NCBI GenBank assembly: GCA_037954665.1
Contig: JBBMOL010000300.1
Coordinates: 1-64,000, forward strand
Origin: Laguncularia racemosa
Taxonomy: Eukaryota > Streptophyta > Magnoliopsida > Myrtales > Combretaceae
Length of the DNA: 64,000 nt
Direction: 5' to 3'
The stretch's first letter is position 1. Each line of letters opens with the position of its first letter. The translations under genes and the position numbers were made by a program. Positions 34,440-45,002 of this stretch are shown here, piece by piece. A model generated the notes under the pieces. The model was not told the DNA's origin, ran no database searches, and saw only the letters and a list, made by a program, of their open reading frames with translations.

Positions 34440-35410
34440 GGTGAAGGGCTCGTCATAGTTGAAGCAAAGCCCTTTCCTTCACCTCCTCCAGTTTGGCCCT
34501 ATCGAGTTTTTGCACGTAGGGATTTGCACTCAGGCTGGTCGCTGCCACAAATTTCTTGTGTGGCACTTTCTCTTTCACCACTGCCACAATCTTCTTCCTC
34601 TAGCCCTCTACCTCCGCCCTAAGGGCTGCCCCTCTTCTTTCATAGAGTCGGGCGAGCGCCACGACATGGGTCATGTCTTAAGGGTTTTGAATCAGCACGT
34701 CAATTGAGATCGATTCGTGCAACCCATTGATGAATAGAGCTACCTCTTGTTCCGAGGTGAGCGTCGGCATTTGAGCTGCTACCTGGGTGAACCTTTGTCG
34801 GTATTCCTCCACTGAGACCAACCACCGTAGCTTTGGCCAACTCCCCTAAAGGATTGCTCCGGAGTGGGGGTCCAAACTACGTGTTGTATAGCAGCTTGAA
34901 CTCAGGCTACCCCACCTCCGGCCGGTCGTTCTCCATTCTGCCAAACGAGAGTTGGGCCTCACCCTCCATGTGATAAGCTGCTAACTCCACCTTATCCTCC
35001 TCCGACGTTTTTTGGTGTCGGAAGAACTACTCACACCGATTTAGCCAACCCAGCGGATCTGATTTGCCATCAAACTTTGGGAAGTCAAGGCGTGTGTACT
35101 TACGCACCAGTGTGCCTTGCTCCCCCTCACAGGCCACTGTCGAACTTCCTGGTGTCCGGTTTGGCGATGAACTGCCATTGGTGGCTTTTGTAGTCTCCTT
35201 CGACTTTCCCTTCTTGATCGACATTTCCCTAGTGAGATTTGCTAGTTGGAATGACAGCTTTTCCACTTGTGCGCAGTCTACTTGATACATGGCAAGGAAA
35301 TTTTTGAACTGGTGTTGTAGATTCTTGATGTCGTCTGACATATCTGGCTTTGATACTACTTTGTTATAGGATCTTTCTTCGTTACTTTTGTTTAATTCCT
35401 TGTGTTCCAA
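34440..35410 (-). pseudogene. Gypsy F gag, disrupted
   Basis: The N-terminal part (35410-35027) encodes MSDDIKNLQHQFKNFLAMYQ, a coiled-coil-like helix, then ends with YTRLDFPKFDGKSDPLGWLN, the start of the retrotransposon gag domain. The remainder to 34440 is broken by stops. The coiled-coil motif is shared with gypsy K (EEIKQLQQQFETFMAMF), placing F and K in related lineages. Confidence 0.8.
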
Positions 35411-35929
35411 TTCTGATTCTACTCTAGCCTTTAGTGTTTTCCTCCCCTATCTACCTATGTTTGCAGTCTTTGTTCGAGCTTGTTAAAGAGAACCCAACGA
35501 TCTCAATTCTTCTAGTTCACTTGTGTTTTTGAGAAAAGACGTGAAAATTTTCATTGCTGAAATTCTTCCTTTTGTACATAGGATCAGTAGGTACATTTCC
35601 AGCCCTCCCACTACTCCCACGCCACTCCTTACTGCCCTCCAACTGTCACGCCATGTTCTCTTTTTTCCTCCCACTAACTAGACCTACTATCTATCCCTCA
35701 CAACAAGTAAATACAGAACACTACATCAACATAAATGCAGCAACATGCACATGGACCCCTTAGCCCGTAGACACCGGACAAGGCACACACTACACTACCT
35801 AACATAACCGAATTGAACAACTGAACAACAGCTATAGGACAGCAGCATTCAGCAGCATCCTCCTTAGTTGACTTAGCATGCCTTGAATAAACCCGGCTAA
35901 AGTACCTTTGGTTATTGTTGCGGGTAACA
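35362..35929 (-). repeat. 5' LTR of gypsy F
   Basis: 568 bp, TGTTATAGGATC...TTGCGGGTAACA, with the same organisation as the left LTR and next to the PBS. Confidence 0.95.
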
Positions 35930-36139
35930 CAAGAACTATTTGAAATGGTCCCAATTAGTCCGAACCATTCTAAAAGGAAAAGGGAAAATAAGCCATCTCA
36001 TTGGAACTGGACCACAACTAGGAGATTCCCTATTTGAGAAATGGGATGTGGAGGATTCTATGATCATGATATGGTTATGGAGCTTCATGATTCTTGAGAT
36101 AAGTGATATAGTGATGTTGGACACTAGAACCATCAGGAA

Positions 36140-36776
36140 TCTACTAGAAGTCCTCATCCACCAGGAACACTATTCACCCACTGAAGCATCCTGGGAAGCA
36201 GCTGACATGATCATCCGATGATACCCTACCTCCGCGCCTGAGGTCATGTGCACTCTTGAGGAGGGAACCTATGTTACACGCGAAGGTTCTTCGCGATCAC
36301 AGCAAGGGATAACACCCTTTGCTCATGTGTACTCGCAGAAAAAAGGAGCTGGGCAGAATGAGCAGCTGTCCTAGGTGTTCGTATCCATCACATGTTTGTT
36401 GTCCTTGTCTGTTGTGTTTGTTGTTCTTGTTGGTTGTGGTCAGTGCTGCTTGTATTATTGTTCGTTGAATTCGGTTGTCCAATATGTGTTGTGGCCCATA
36501 AATTGCAGCATCAAGGGCTGTGTAGTTAGGAAGTGGGGAATCCCTGTAATCTAGTAAGGTCAGGTGGTTAGGAGGCTCCAGCAAGGGGTCAGGTTAGTGG
36601 GGGGGAGGTGTGGCGAAGTAGTGGAGCAGTGGGAAGGTAGGAGGGAACGTGGGAGTCACCTAGGAAGGGGAAATTCGAATTATACAAAACAGGGAAGGAA
36701 ATTAAAAAAAGGACAATCTCTATTTTTCTGATCAAATCATGATTGCACCAAAGAGATCGTCAGGTTCTCTCCAACA
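36140..36776 (+). mobile_element. Gypsy 3'-end remnant inside copia C
   Basis: Plus-strand sequence encoding YSPTEASWEAADMI, a gypsy polyprotein C-terminus. Then come CTLEEGTYV, a purine-rich tract (gaggagggaac) and an LTR-like stretch TGTTACACGCG...CTCTCCAACA (36272-36776, about 505 bp). Copia C coding resumes at about 36830. There is no second LTR, so a truncated insertion or a leftover of recombination is likely. The borders are approximate. Confidence 0.5.
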
Positions 36777-36834
36777 AGCCCGAGCCTAAATAATCAACAT
36801 AGATAAAAGAGGAAGAAGAACCTTAAGACCTCAA

Positions 36835-38688
36835 TTGGATCCCGAATTGTTAAGTGACAACTTGGACATTAAAATTAGAGAAAGATCCTTTAACACTTAC
36901 ATTGCTATTGATGGAACAAAGGAAGAGAATAGACAAGAGCTAGATAATCTTAATCACAAGGAGGTTGAAAAGGTGAGATCCTTCCTTATTAACATGGAGA
37001 AAACTTCAAGTATTTGTTCTTTGGTATATTCAGGTGAGCATCTTCTTTCATTTGGATTTAATGTTTCAGAAACACCCTTGCAACACTCCTGAATCATGAA
37101 TTCAGGAGCCACTAACCACATGACCCACTATTCAAAATATTTTTCCACATGCACTCCATGTTCGAGTAATAAGAAAAATTGCCACTGTAGATGGAACTGT
37201 AACAATTGTAGCTGGTATAGGAGATGTATAGATCAACTTGTCCATAACCTTAGAAAATGTCCTTCATGTTACCAAATTATCCACTAATCTTATTTTTATA
37301 TAGAAACTCACACAAGATTTACTTTGCAAAGCAATTTTTTACAATAATTATTGTATAATTCAAGAAAAGGATTCGAAGAGGGTGATTGGACTTGCTAAAG
37401 AATGGGATGGTCTTTATTGCCTTGAAGAGTCAAGGGATGCCACTTTCAATAGGCAAGAAACATATTTCACCTAACCTTATCCTCATGTGGAGAGCTTTAG
37501 GAAAGATAAGATGAGTTTGGAGAGTTTTCTTCTTGAGTTAAGTGATCTTTCTCTATCAATTCAATCCCCTCAGCCTATACCTATTGAGTCCACATTAGTT
37601 AAGTCCCTAGCTACTACAATTTCAAGCCCACATGTTCCTGACTTTGAAAATTTTGTTCTTGAAGAGGTGCCCATTTTGGTAAAAACTTGGTGTACTCGAG
37701 ACAAAAATGGGACATTCTTCCAGGATTTGTGCAAGTTTAAGAATCTAACCCGAGTCTTTCAAATGAGGTAACAATTTCTGATTTTCTAGCTTTGCAAAGT
37801 GAAATTGAACCTTAAAATAATGATAATGATCAGAACCTTCCAATTGCCCTTAGGAAAGGAAAGGGAGAATGCACAAAAAGACCACTATACCCCTTGTCAC
37901 AGTACCTCTCTTTTCGAAAATTCTCTCCTCACTACAAAGCCTTTCTTGTCAACCTTAACATTGTCACCCTTCTTACTGCCCTATTTTAGGCATTGTTAGA
38001 TGAAAAATGAAAGCAAGCCATATACATTGAAATGGAAGTTGCCAATAGGAAAGAGGTTTGTAAGTTGCAAATGGGTCTATACAGTAAAATATAAGGCTAA
38101 TGGGTTGATTGGGATTTGTAAGTTGCAAATGGGTCTATACAGTAAAATATAAGGCTAATGGGTTGATTGGGAAGTATAAGGCAAGGTTGGTAGCCAAGCA
38201 ACACACGTAGACTTATGGAATTAACTATCTAGAAACGTTTGCACCAGTTGCAAAGATGAATACGGTGAGAGTCATTTTGTCCCTAGTTGCTAACCTTGGG
38301 TTGGAGTTCCAAAATGCATTTTTGCATGGAGGTCCCACTTGGTTATGGGAAAAATATGGATATTGACACAATGTGTAAGTTGAATAAAGCATTATATGGT
38401 CTAAAACAATTTCTTTGGGCATGGTTTGGGAGATTTGTTAGTTATGTTGGCTTCAAGATACAAATAAAGTCAAGGGGATCATACTTTGTTCATCAAACAC
38501 ATAGCTTTAGGGAGGTGGACAGCCTTACTAGTAAATGTAGATGACATCATTTTGACTAGAAATGATGAAAGAGAGCAATAGGTTCTAAGTCAATGCCTAG
38601 CTAAAGAATTCGAGATCAAGATGTTGGGGAGATTGAAATATTTCTTAGGAATTGAAGTTGCTTATTCAAAAAGGGGGGTTTTTATATC
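36835..38688 (+). pseudogene. Copia C protease to RT, degraded
   Basis: Copia protease with the site MNSGATNHMTHYSKYF (family DSGATDHMT; first Asp is Asn) at 37096-37143. A GAG-pre-integrase trace (RVIGLAKEWDGLYCLEE) ends at about 37430. The integrase core is absent and the linker follows at 37487-37760 and DQNLPIALRKGKGEC (about 37830-37875). RT motifs come after 38040, including CKLNKALYGLKQF and a catalytic box VDDIIL whose preceding Tyr is Asn (about 38535). RT stops at YFLGIEVAYSKRGVFI where copia E inserted. Confidence 0.8.
38057..38172. repeat. 58-bp tandem duplication in copia C RT
   Basis: Two copies of tttgtaagttgcaaatgggtctata-type sequence, starting at 38057 and 38115, are nearly identical. 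The duplicated part corresponds to the CKWVYTVKYKANG segment at the start of RT. It is a local mutation in a dead element. Confidence 0.9.
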
Positions 38689-38858
38689 TGTGAATTGAAA
38701 GAAAATCTAATCTTATTATATTGCAATTTCATATAGGAATTGATGTCTATATAAACAGGATTTATCTATCTATTTTAGGAAATGAGATCCTCTAATAATA
38801 GTTAGTTAATAATACATATTAATGTAGGATATTATACATTAATATACATATTATAACA
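38689..38858 (-). repeat. Left LTR of copia E (A-type)
   Basis: 170 bp, TGTGAATTGAAAG...CATATTATAACA, followed by polypurine complement ctctccctcaagttgg. Its last part (ttatacattaat-tacatattataaca) resembles copia A's LTR (ttatacattaatttacagatcttataaca). Confidence 0.85.
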
Positions 38859-38865
38859 CTCTCCC

Positions 38866-39340
38866 TCAAGTTGGAGCATAGATATTGATCATGCCCAACT
38901 TGTTACAAATATAACTGACTCTAACCCCATTTAATGCTTTAGTAAAGATATCTGCCAACTGTTCTCCGGTCTTGACATGCTTTGTAGAGACCAAGTTTTG
39001 TTGTATCTTCTCTCGAATGAAATGACAGTCAATCTCAATGTGTTTCGTTCGTTCATGAGACACGGGATTAGATGCAATATGAATAGCTGCCTGATTATCA
39101 CACCATAATTGTGCATGTATTGGCACTTTAAAGCCAACTTCAAGTACGAGCTGATAAATCCACATTATCTCACATACTGAGTGTGCCATAGTCCTGAAAT
39201 TACTCACCCTCTTTAGTTAGCTGCATATTAGGGAGCATGGATGTGCTACACGGCTTAGCACCTAATTTGCCTGTCTCTGTTAATAAGTCAAGCACATATT
39301 TCCGTTGAGAGAGGAAAATGCCTTTCTTACTCTGTCAATT
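38866..39340 (-). pseudogene. Copia E RT end joined to RNase H by deletion
   Basis: Reads KKGIFLSQRKYVLDLLTETG and MQLTKEGE, then passes at once to FRTMAHSVCEIMWIYQLVLE, LWCDNQAAIHIASNP and TKHIEIDCHFIREKI. Compared with copia A, about 150 codons covering the LVGKLNYL...NLVSWKSKKQ region are missing. Confidence 0.8.
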
Positions 39341-41885
39341 CAATCCCCAAGAAACATTTCAATAATTCCAAATCCTTGGTATGAAACTGTGTGAAGAAAT
39401 GACTTCAACGATGAGATTCCTGCACTATCACTTTCTGTAATGATAATGTCATTAACATATACAATAAGAAGAATCATACCCGAGTCAGAACCCTTAAAGA
39501 ATGCCGAGTGATCCAATCTACTTTTGCTAAGACCAAATGTCTCAACAGCCTGACTGAATTTCCCAAACCAAGCACGAGAGCTCTGTTTCAGTCCATATAA
39601 GGATTTTCGAAGACGACAGACTTTACCCGACTCCCCCTGAGCAACAAACCCAGGTGGTTGCTCCATGTATACTTCTTCCTGCAAATCGCCATGTAAGAAG
39701 GCGTTCTTAATGTTTAACTGGAAGAGCGGCCAATGATTAGTAGCAGCTAAAGAGATAAATAAGTGAACAACAGTCATCTTAGCCACAGGGGAGAATGTGT
39801 CAGAGTAATTAACGCCATTGGTTTGAGCATAACCTTTAGCGACAAGACGAGCTTTTAGCCGAGCTACTGAGCCGTCAGGATTAACCTTAACAGAAAACAC
39901 CCATTTACAACCAATCGCCTTCTTGTCTACGGGCAAATTCACGAGATCCCAAGTGCCATTAGTATCTAAGGCAGTCATCTCTGCAATCGTTGCATCACAT
40001 CAACCAGGATGAGAAAGGGCCACATGAATAGATTTAGGAATTGTCACAGTATCAAGTGATGCAATAAATGAAGATGATGATGATGATAAGTTTTCATAGG
40101 AAACAAAGGACGAAATAGGATAGGTACAGTGACGTTTACCTTTTCGAAGAGCAATAGGAAGATCAAGATCGTCTGGAGCTAGATCTGATGAGGAAGAAGA
40201 GGATGGTTCCGGACATAAAGCAGGCGGGTCTCTCCGTCTAGAGTAGACATGTCGAATAGGAGGCTGTGGTGGAGGTGGCGGTGGCAGCGGAGGCGGCGAA
40301 GGCATATCCGGAGACGGATAAGTAATATGATAAATCAGTATATCATCATCCTCATCCGGTGTTGGTGTTCCAATAGATGAAGGAAAAAACGGATTGTTTT
40401 CTACAAATGAAACATCAGCTGACACCAAATACTTATCAAGATGAGGGCAATAACACCGATATCCCTTTTGAACCCTGGAGTAACCCAAAAAGACACATTT
40501 GAGAGACTTAGGATCTAATTTTGTTATTTGGGGACGGACATCACGAATAAAGCAGAGACTACCAAATATCCTTGGTTCAATAGGAAACAATGGTTTTGTA
40601 GGAAACAATACTTTGTATGGAGTTTCACCCTGAAGAACAGATGAAGGTAAACGATTAATCAAGAAACAAGCAGTAGACACTGCATCGGCCCAAAACCGTT
40701 TAGGAACATTCATTTGAAATAAGAGGGCTCTCGCTGTCTCAAGGAGATGTTTGTTTTTCTTTTCAGCCACTCTATTCTGAGAAGGTGTATCAACACATGA
40801 GGATTGATGAATGATGCCCTTTTTAATCATATATGTCTGAAATGAGTGAGACAAGTATTCTTTGGCATTATCACTTCTTAAGGTTTGGACAGAGATATTG
40901 AATTGTGTTTGGATTTCAGCACAAAAACTAGTAAAATGGGAAAATACCTCAGAACGACTTTTCATAAGATAAAGCCAAGTCATGCGACAAAAATCATCCA
41001 CAAAAGTAACAAAGTATTTGAAGCCAGTCGGTGACATAATAGGACAAGGACCCCATACATCAGAATGAACATTTCAAATGGTACACTTGCCCTTTTATTG
41101 ACTCAAGGAACATAAGATAAACGATGGTGCTTTGTAAAGTGACATGACTCACACTCTAAGCTAGAGACATTATTAAAATGAGGAAAGAGCTTTTTCAACA
41201 CAGGCAAAGAGGGATGACCCATTCGGCAGTGTGCTTCAAAAAGTGTCTGAAAACTGGAACATGCAACAGATTTAGGCACTTGAGTATCCAAGATATAGAG
41301 ACCTCCCAACTCATGTCCTTTACCAATAATCTTCTTCGTCATAAGATCCTGAAATAGACAATGATCGGGAAAAAATGATATGCAACAATTCATAGTACAA
41401 GTGAGTTTGCTCACAGATAGTAAGTTAAAGGAAAATTGTGGTAAACTCAAAACAGAAGATAGGGAAATCTGAGAAGTGGGATTAATAGTGCCAGAGCCAA
41501 GAACACATGACTTAGAACCATCAGCAAGAGTAACATTTGTAGGGGATGTGTATGGTTGATAAGTTGAAAAGAGATTAAGATTACCTATCATGTGATCTGT
41601 GGCACTAGAATCTATGACCCAGTTGGAAGATGAGGAAAGGAGACATGTGTTGGGTTTACCTGTCTCGGCAATGGCGAACACATGATGAGATGAAGCCTTT
41701 AATGCCTCTTGGTACTGAGTAAATTTTGCAAATTCATCTGCAGGAACTGTAATTTTCTTCTCAGAGGAAGAGCCATCAGTAGAGTTAGTAGAGGCAATGT
41801 GTGCAAAAGGTTTCCTCAGGTTGCGATTTTGCAATTTCTTACAAGTGCGCTTCATATGACCCGGCTCATGACAATAATAGCACAC
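39340..41885 (-). pseudogene. Copia E protease, integrase and RT, broken
   Basis: From 41885: zinc knuckle, protease site WVIDSSATDHMIGN (DSG changed to DSS), LFEAHCRMGHPSLPVLKKLF with CESCHFTKHH, integrase core with RVAEKKNKHLLETAR (catalytic Glu kept), a proline-run linker (PPPLPPPPPPQPP) and LDLPIALRKGKRHC. RT follows from 39978 with a catalytic box VYVNDIIIT in which the first Asp is Asn (about 39460). TGA replaces Trp at 40000-40002 and a stop lies near 41103. RT is cut off after LKSFLHTVSYQGFGI by a frameshift. Confidence 0.9.
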
Positions 41886-41942
41886 AACTCCCCCTAAATT
41901 ATGCCCACGAATATCATCCCCCCCTTTCCTATAGGTGGAAGA

Positions 41943-42610
41943 GCGGCTTGTATTTTGGCTGACAAGAGCACTAGTAGGATGAGAAAGAGCAACAGATAAC
42001 GGATTTTCTGTGCGAAGTATCCGAGTAAAGGTTTCCTACAAAGAGGAAATCTCAAGACTAGAGAGGATCTGAGATTTGGTAGCATCAAATTCTGGACGAA
42101 GACCTGCTAAAAAACTCATTACTGCCATTTGTTCTCGTTGAGTCTGCTGTACTTTCACATCAGGGCTAAATGGCAATAAGGTATTCAGTTCCTCATATGT
42201 CTTCCTAAAGCTCATAAGATAAGCAGTAAGGGACAACTCTTGTTGTTCAGTACGATAAAAACCTTTGCAGACCTCATAGATACGAGAAATATTCTCCTTT
42301 CCAGAATACATAGATTCCAAGTAACTCATTAATTCTTTAACATATTCATAATGATCAACCAAATTGATAATCTCACTATCAATGGAATTTCTAAGCTACA
42401 AAAATATCCTAGCATCATCATGCAACCATACTTGTCTAGTGTTATCATTTGGTGGATCTTTAGTAAGATGGTCTTTTTTTTCAATACTTCGCAAATATAC
42501 TCGCACCGTTTTGCTCCAAGCCATAAAATTATTCCCATTAAGTTTATGTTCCGTGATCTTAGTTGTCACAGAAATCATATCAACAACCGGAGATTTTAAT
42601 CTTTTATCAT
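41943..42610 (-). pseudogene. Copia E gag
   Basis: Starts near 42614 (MDDKRLKSPVVDMIS), with EHKLNGNNFMAWSKTVRVYL. A frameshift near 42400-42360 leads to YVKELMSYLESMYSGKENIS and QTQREQMAVMSFLAGL to 42036, then a second shift. The zinc knuckle CYYCHEPGHMKRTC at about 41880-41840 is complete and lies at the front of the following open frame. It parallels copia A gag block by block. Confidence 0.8.
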
Positions 42611-43310
42611 CCATTTCAAACAGCAAAAGAAAGATTCTCACAATAGTAACAAAGAAAAAAAAATAGCCAATCACAGTGTACCCGGAAAAATGTAAAATCC
42701 AAGCCTCCGATGAGATCGACCTACAAACGCCAACCAACCGACACCAAGACCAACACGTCGTTGGCCACGAAACACAACACCGCACCAATCTCAGTCAACT
42801 CCGACAAGCCAAATGACTCCGGTGAACCAACATAACCAACCAACGACAACCTCAAAAGGCCACGAACAGCCCAGCTACGCCACAAAACCCAACGTAGATT
42901 AGACACACTGAACAAACCTCTAGCCAATCACCAAATGCGACCAATTCCGACAACCATAACAAAACCCGCTTCCCAAGATGATGTATTCAACCAATGCAAC
43001 ACCAAAGGAGAGTAGAACGGACTTACCAACAATGCGTCGAAGCTTCTGGTGGGCGAAGAGTCGTCACATGCGCCGTCGACAGAAGGGGAAAGTGAAACCC
43101 TAAACACGCGTCGGTCGTCTGGGGCTCTGGTTTCGGGGTTCGGCCGGTCGGAGGTTGGTCTCTCCTCCTAGACGGGTGGTGACGAAAAAAAAAGATCCCA
43201 ACAGTGCTTGCTCTCAAGGGCAACACGTCCTTGTTCACAGGACAAGACGAAAAAAATATATATATATATATTTTTTGTTTTCTCTTACGTATACCTATGC
43301 TCTGATACCA

Positions 43311-43427
43311 TGTAGAATATTATTGGCCCTTCTCTACCCTAAAAGCTAGCTCTTGAAGTGAGGTTTTCCCTCACACTTATAAAGTGGCACCCATGCCCCT
43401 CCACAACCGATGTGGAATTACCCAACA
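43311..43427 (-). repeat. Right LTR of copia E (different family)
   Basis: 117 bp, TGTAGAATATTATTGG...AATTACCCAACA, preceded by the PBS complement gctctgatacca (43299-43310). It contains cccctccacaaccgatgtgg, a phrase seen in many short plant LTRs. It shows no alignment to the left LTR beyond the terminal bases. Confidence 0.8.
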
Positions 43428-43432
43428 ATATC

Positions 43433-44170
43433 CTAATTGAAGTATGTGATTGATTTACTCAAAGAGATAGGTTAAGCTACATGTACAGGAAGATGCCGCC
43501 ATAGTAAATAGGGAAATGCATCAGCGTCTTGTTGGATGGCTCATTTACTTATCTCATACTAGGCTTGATATAGCTTATGCAATAAGCTTGATAGCTAGTT
43601 CATGTATAGCCTAAGAAAGACTCATTTGCAAGCTGCAAATAGGATTCTATAGTACCTCAAAAGAATACCAAGAAGGGGGATTTTGTTTGAAAGAAATAAG
43701 GATGTAACCTTTGAAGCCTACACTGATGCAAACTATGTAGGATCTATTGTTGATAAGCGATCAACAATAGGGTATTGCACTTTTGTTGGAGGAAGTCTAG
43801 TGACATGGAGAAGTAAGAAACAAAGTGTGGCTACATGGTCTAACACTGAAGTAGAATTTTGTGCAATGTATATGTGAGCTACTATGGTTCAAAATCATCT
43901 TTAAAGACCTAAAAATTAACTAGGTTGGGCTAATGAAGCTTTATTGTGACAATAAGTCAGTAATAAGCATAGTTCACAAACCACTTCAATATAATCGAAC
44001 TAAGCACATTGAGATTGACAAACATTTTATCAAGGAAAAATTGGACAGTGGCCTAATATGCATTTCATATGTATTAACATACGGACAACTTGTAAACATT
44101 CTCACCAAAGGGTTAAATAGTTCAATGTTTGAGAAGATTATGTCCAAGTTGGGAATGAGAAGTTCCTATT
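43433..44170 (+). pseudogene. Copia C RT end and RNase H, after copia E
   Basis: Continues RT exactly where 38688 left off (KYVIDLLKEIG). Then come VGWLIYLSHTRLDIAYAISL with a frameshift, TLQAANRIL-YLKRIP, and RNase H with FEAYTDANYVGSIVDKRSTI, GGSLVTWRSKKQ, LYCDNKSVISIVHKP and TKHIEIDKHFIKEKL. Stops and frameshifts are present. It ends just before the 3' LTR. Confidence 0.85.
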
Positions 44171-44175
44171 CACTA

Positions 44176-44323
44176 GTGTATTTATTTTTAGATATTATAT
44201 AAATATAGTTCAGTAAAATTATTTTTAGGAAAGTTTCCTAATTAGTATTGTAACCATTATGTCTTATATATATCCATGGCGGATTAATCAATAAAATATA
44301 AGATTTAAACCTTATTTACAATA
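44176..44323 (+). repeat. 3' LTR of copia C
   Basis: About 148 bp. It matches 29581-29715 with extra bases (aagtttcctaatt) in the middle. It follows the end of RNase H (KLGMRSSYSLV) almost directly. Confidence 0.8.
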
Positions 44324-44812
44324 AAAATAGTACTCTCTCCTCTCTCTCATTGGAATACGTTTCCCATAAATGGTGCCAAGTAATAGAAGCCAATGTCAGC
44401 TAGGGTTAAGGTTTACTAAACTATCAAGTGGAAGAAGAAAGATAAAACAATACCTGAGCAAGATGCTTAGCTCAACTCTAGAAATATCTCTGAAGTCTCT
44501 CCAAAGAAACAACCCCCTTAACTAACTTGAGATCTCCTATTTGTATAACAATCCCCTTTCCAGTTAGCAACACCTCTACACCATTAAATTGCCATCTCAT
44601 CACGCTCCACTTCTGTTTACAATACAACACTTATAGCACACAACATAATACTCACACAACACTACATCCCACAACACACAACATAACAATACTTGCATGG
44701 TCCACACACTAAACTAATATAACACTACTTATTTACAACACAGTATAACACTACACTACACAATAAACTAATATACTATTTTAGATCTCCTTTTGTAAAC
44801 ATGTAATATAGG

Positions 44813-44829
44813 AACTTTAACATGTGGTA
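44813..44829 (+). repeat. Target-site duplication of LINE G, left copy
   Basis: aactttaacatgtggta. The same 17 bases recur at 50383-50399 after the poly(A). Both copies belong to the LTR of gypsy B. Confidence 0.9.
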
Positions 44830-45002
44830 AGTGGGTAAACATTGGAGGAAAAAGACTGCTTTAGTGAGAGAAAATGCTCTCTCCTCTCTCTATACACCTT
44901 CCCTAATCTCCTTTACCTCGAGGACACCCCCTTAAGCGAACCTTTCCTTTTCCCATAGCATTATCCTTCTAGTTTACCCCATAGGTTTCTTGGTTCCTCA
45001 CC

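Larger units (their letters stand above)
30541..35929 (-). mobile_element. Complete gypsy element F, target duplication CAAGA
   Basis: A 5.4-kb minus-strand Ty3/gypsy element with LTRs at 30541-31107 and 35362-35929. CAAGA is duplicated at 30536-30540 and 35930-35934. The PBS-like sequence beside the right LTR reads agtagtatcaaagcc on the minus strand. It carries gag, protease, RT, RNase H and integrase in gypsy order. The two LTRs differ by several percent plus small indels, so it is older than copia D or A. It inserted in the gag of copia C. Confidence 0.95.
30424..36140 (+). pseudogene. Copia C gag, split by gypsy F
   Basis: The left piece (30424-30540) starts MSEITAQLDHVT near 30422. The right piece (from 35930) encodes WSQLVRTILKGKGKISHLIG and WDVEDSMIMIWLW, typical of the UBN2/gag domain of plant copia elements. 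The bases either side of gypsy F (CAAGA duplicated) join in the middle of gag. The right piece then merges near 36140 into sequence of another type (gypsy 3' end). Confidence 0.7.
38689..43427 (-). mobile_element. Copia element E with two unlike LTRs, target duplication ATATC
   Basis: A minus-strand copia element whose gag and pol are close relatives of copia A. ATATC occurs at 38684-38688 and 43428-43432, and removing 38689-43432 restores the reading frame spacing of copia C. The left terminus (3' LTR, 38689-38858) and right terminus (5' LTR, 43311-43427) both have TG...CA ends and sit beside a polypurine tract and a PBS. They are not alike in sequence. An internal deletion of about 0.45 kb joins late RT to RNase H. 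Confidence 0.85.
29581..44323 (+). mobile_element. Copia element C, host of gypsy F and copia E
   Basis: A plus-strand copia element inserted in gypsy B. It has a 5' LTR 29581-29715 and PBS tggtatcagagc (29716-29727), a leader to about 30423 and a gag broken at 30540 by gypsy F. Gag resumes at 35930, then a gypsy remnant, protease, linker and RT follow, broken at 38688 by copia E. RT/RNase H resumes at 43433 and ends in the 3' LTR 44176-44323. AAAAT occurs at 29576-29580 and 44324-44328. Own sequence is about 4.5 kb. The integrase core appears deleted. Confidence 0.85.

Noticed and set aside
42721..43238. Minus-strand frames between copia E gag and its right LTR
   Set aside because: This is the leader of copia E. 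No homology to gag or to known proteins.
43263..43276. (ta)n run as an origin or matrix-attachment signal
   Set aside because: Simple AT microsatellite in the leader of copia E. No further support.
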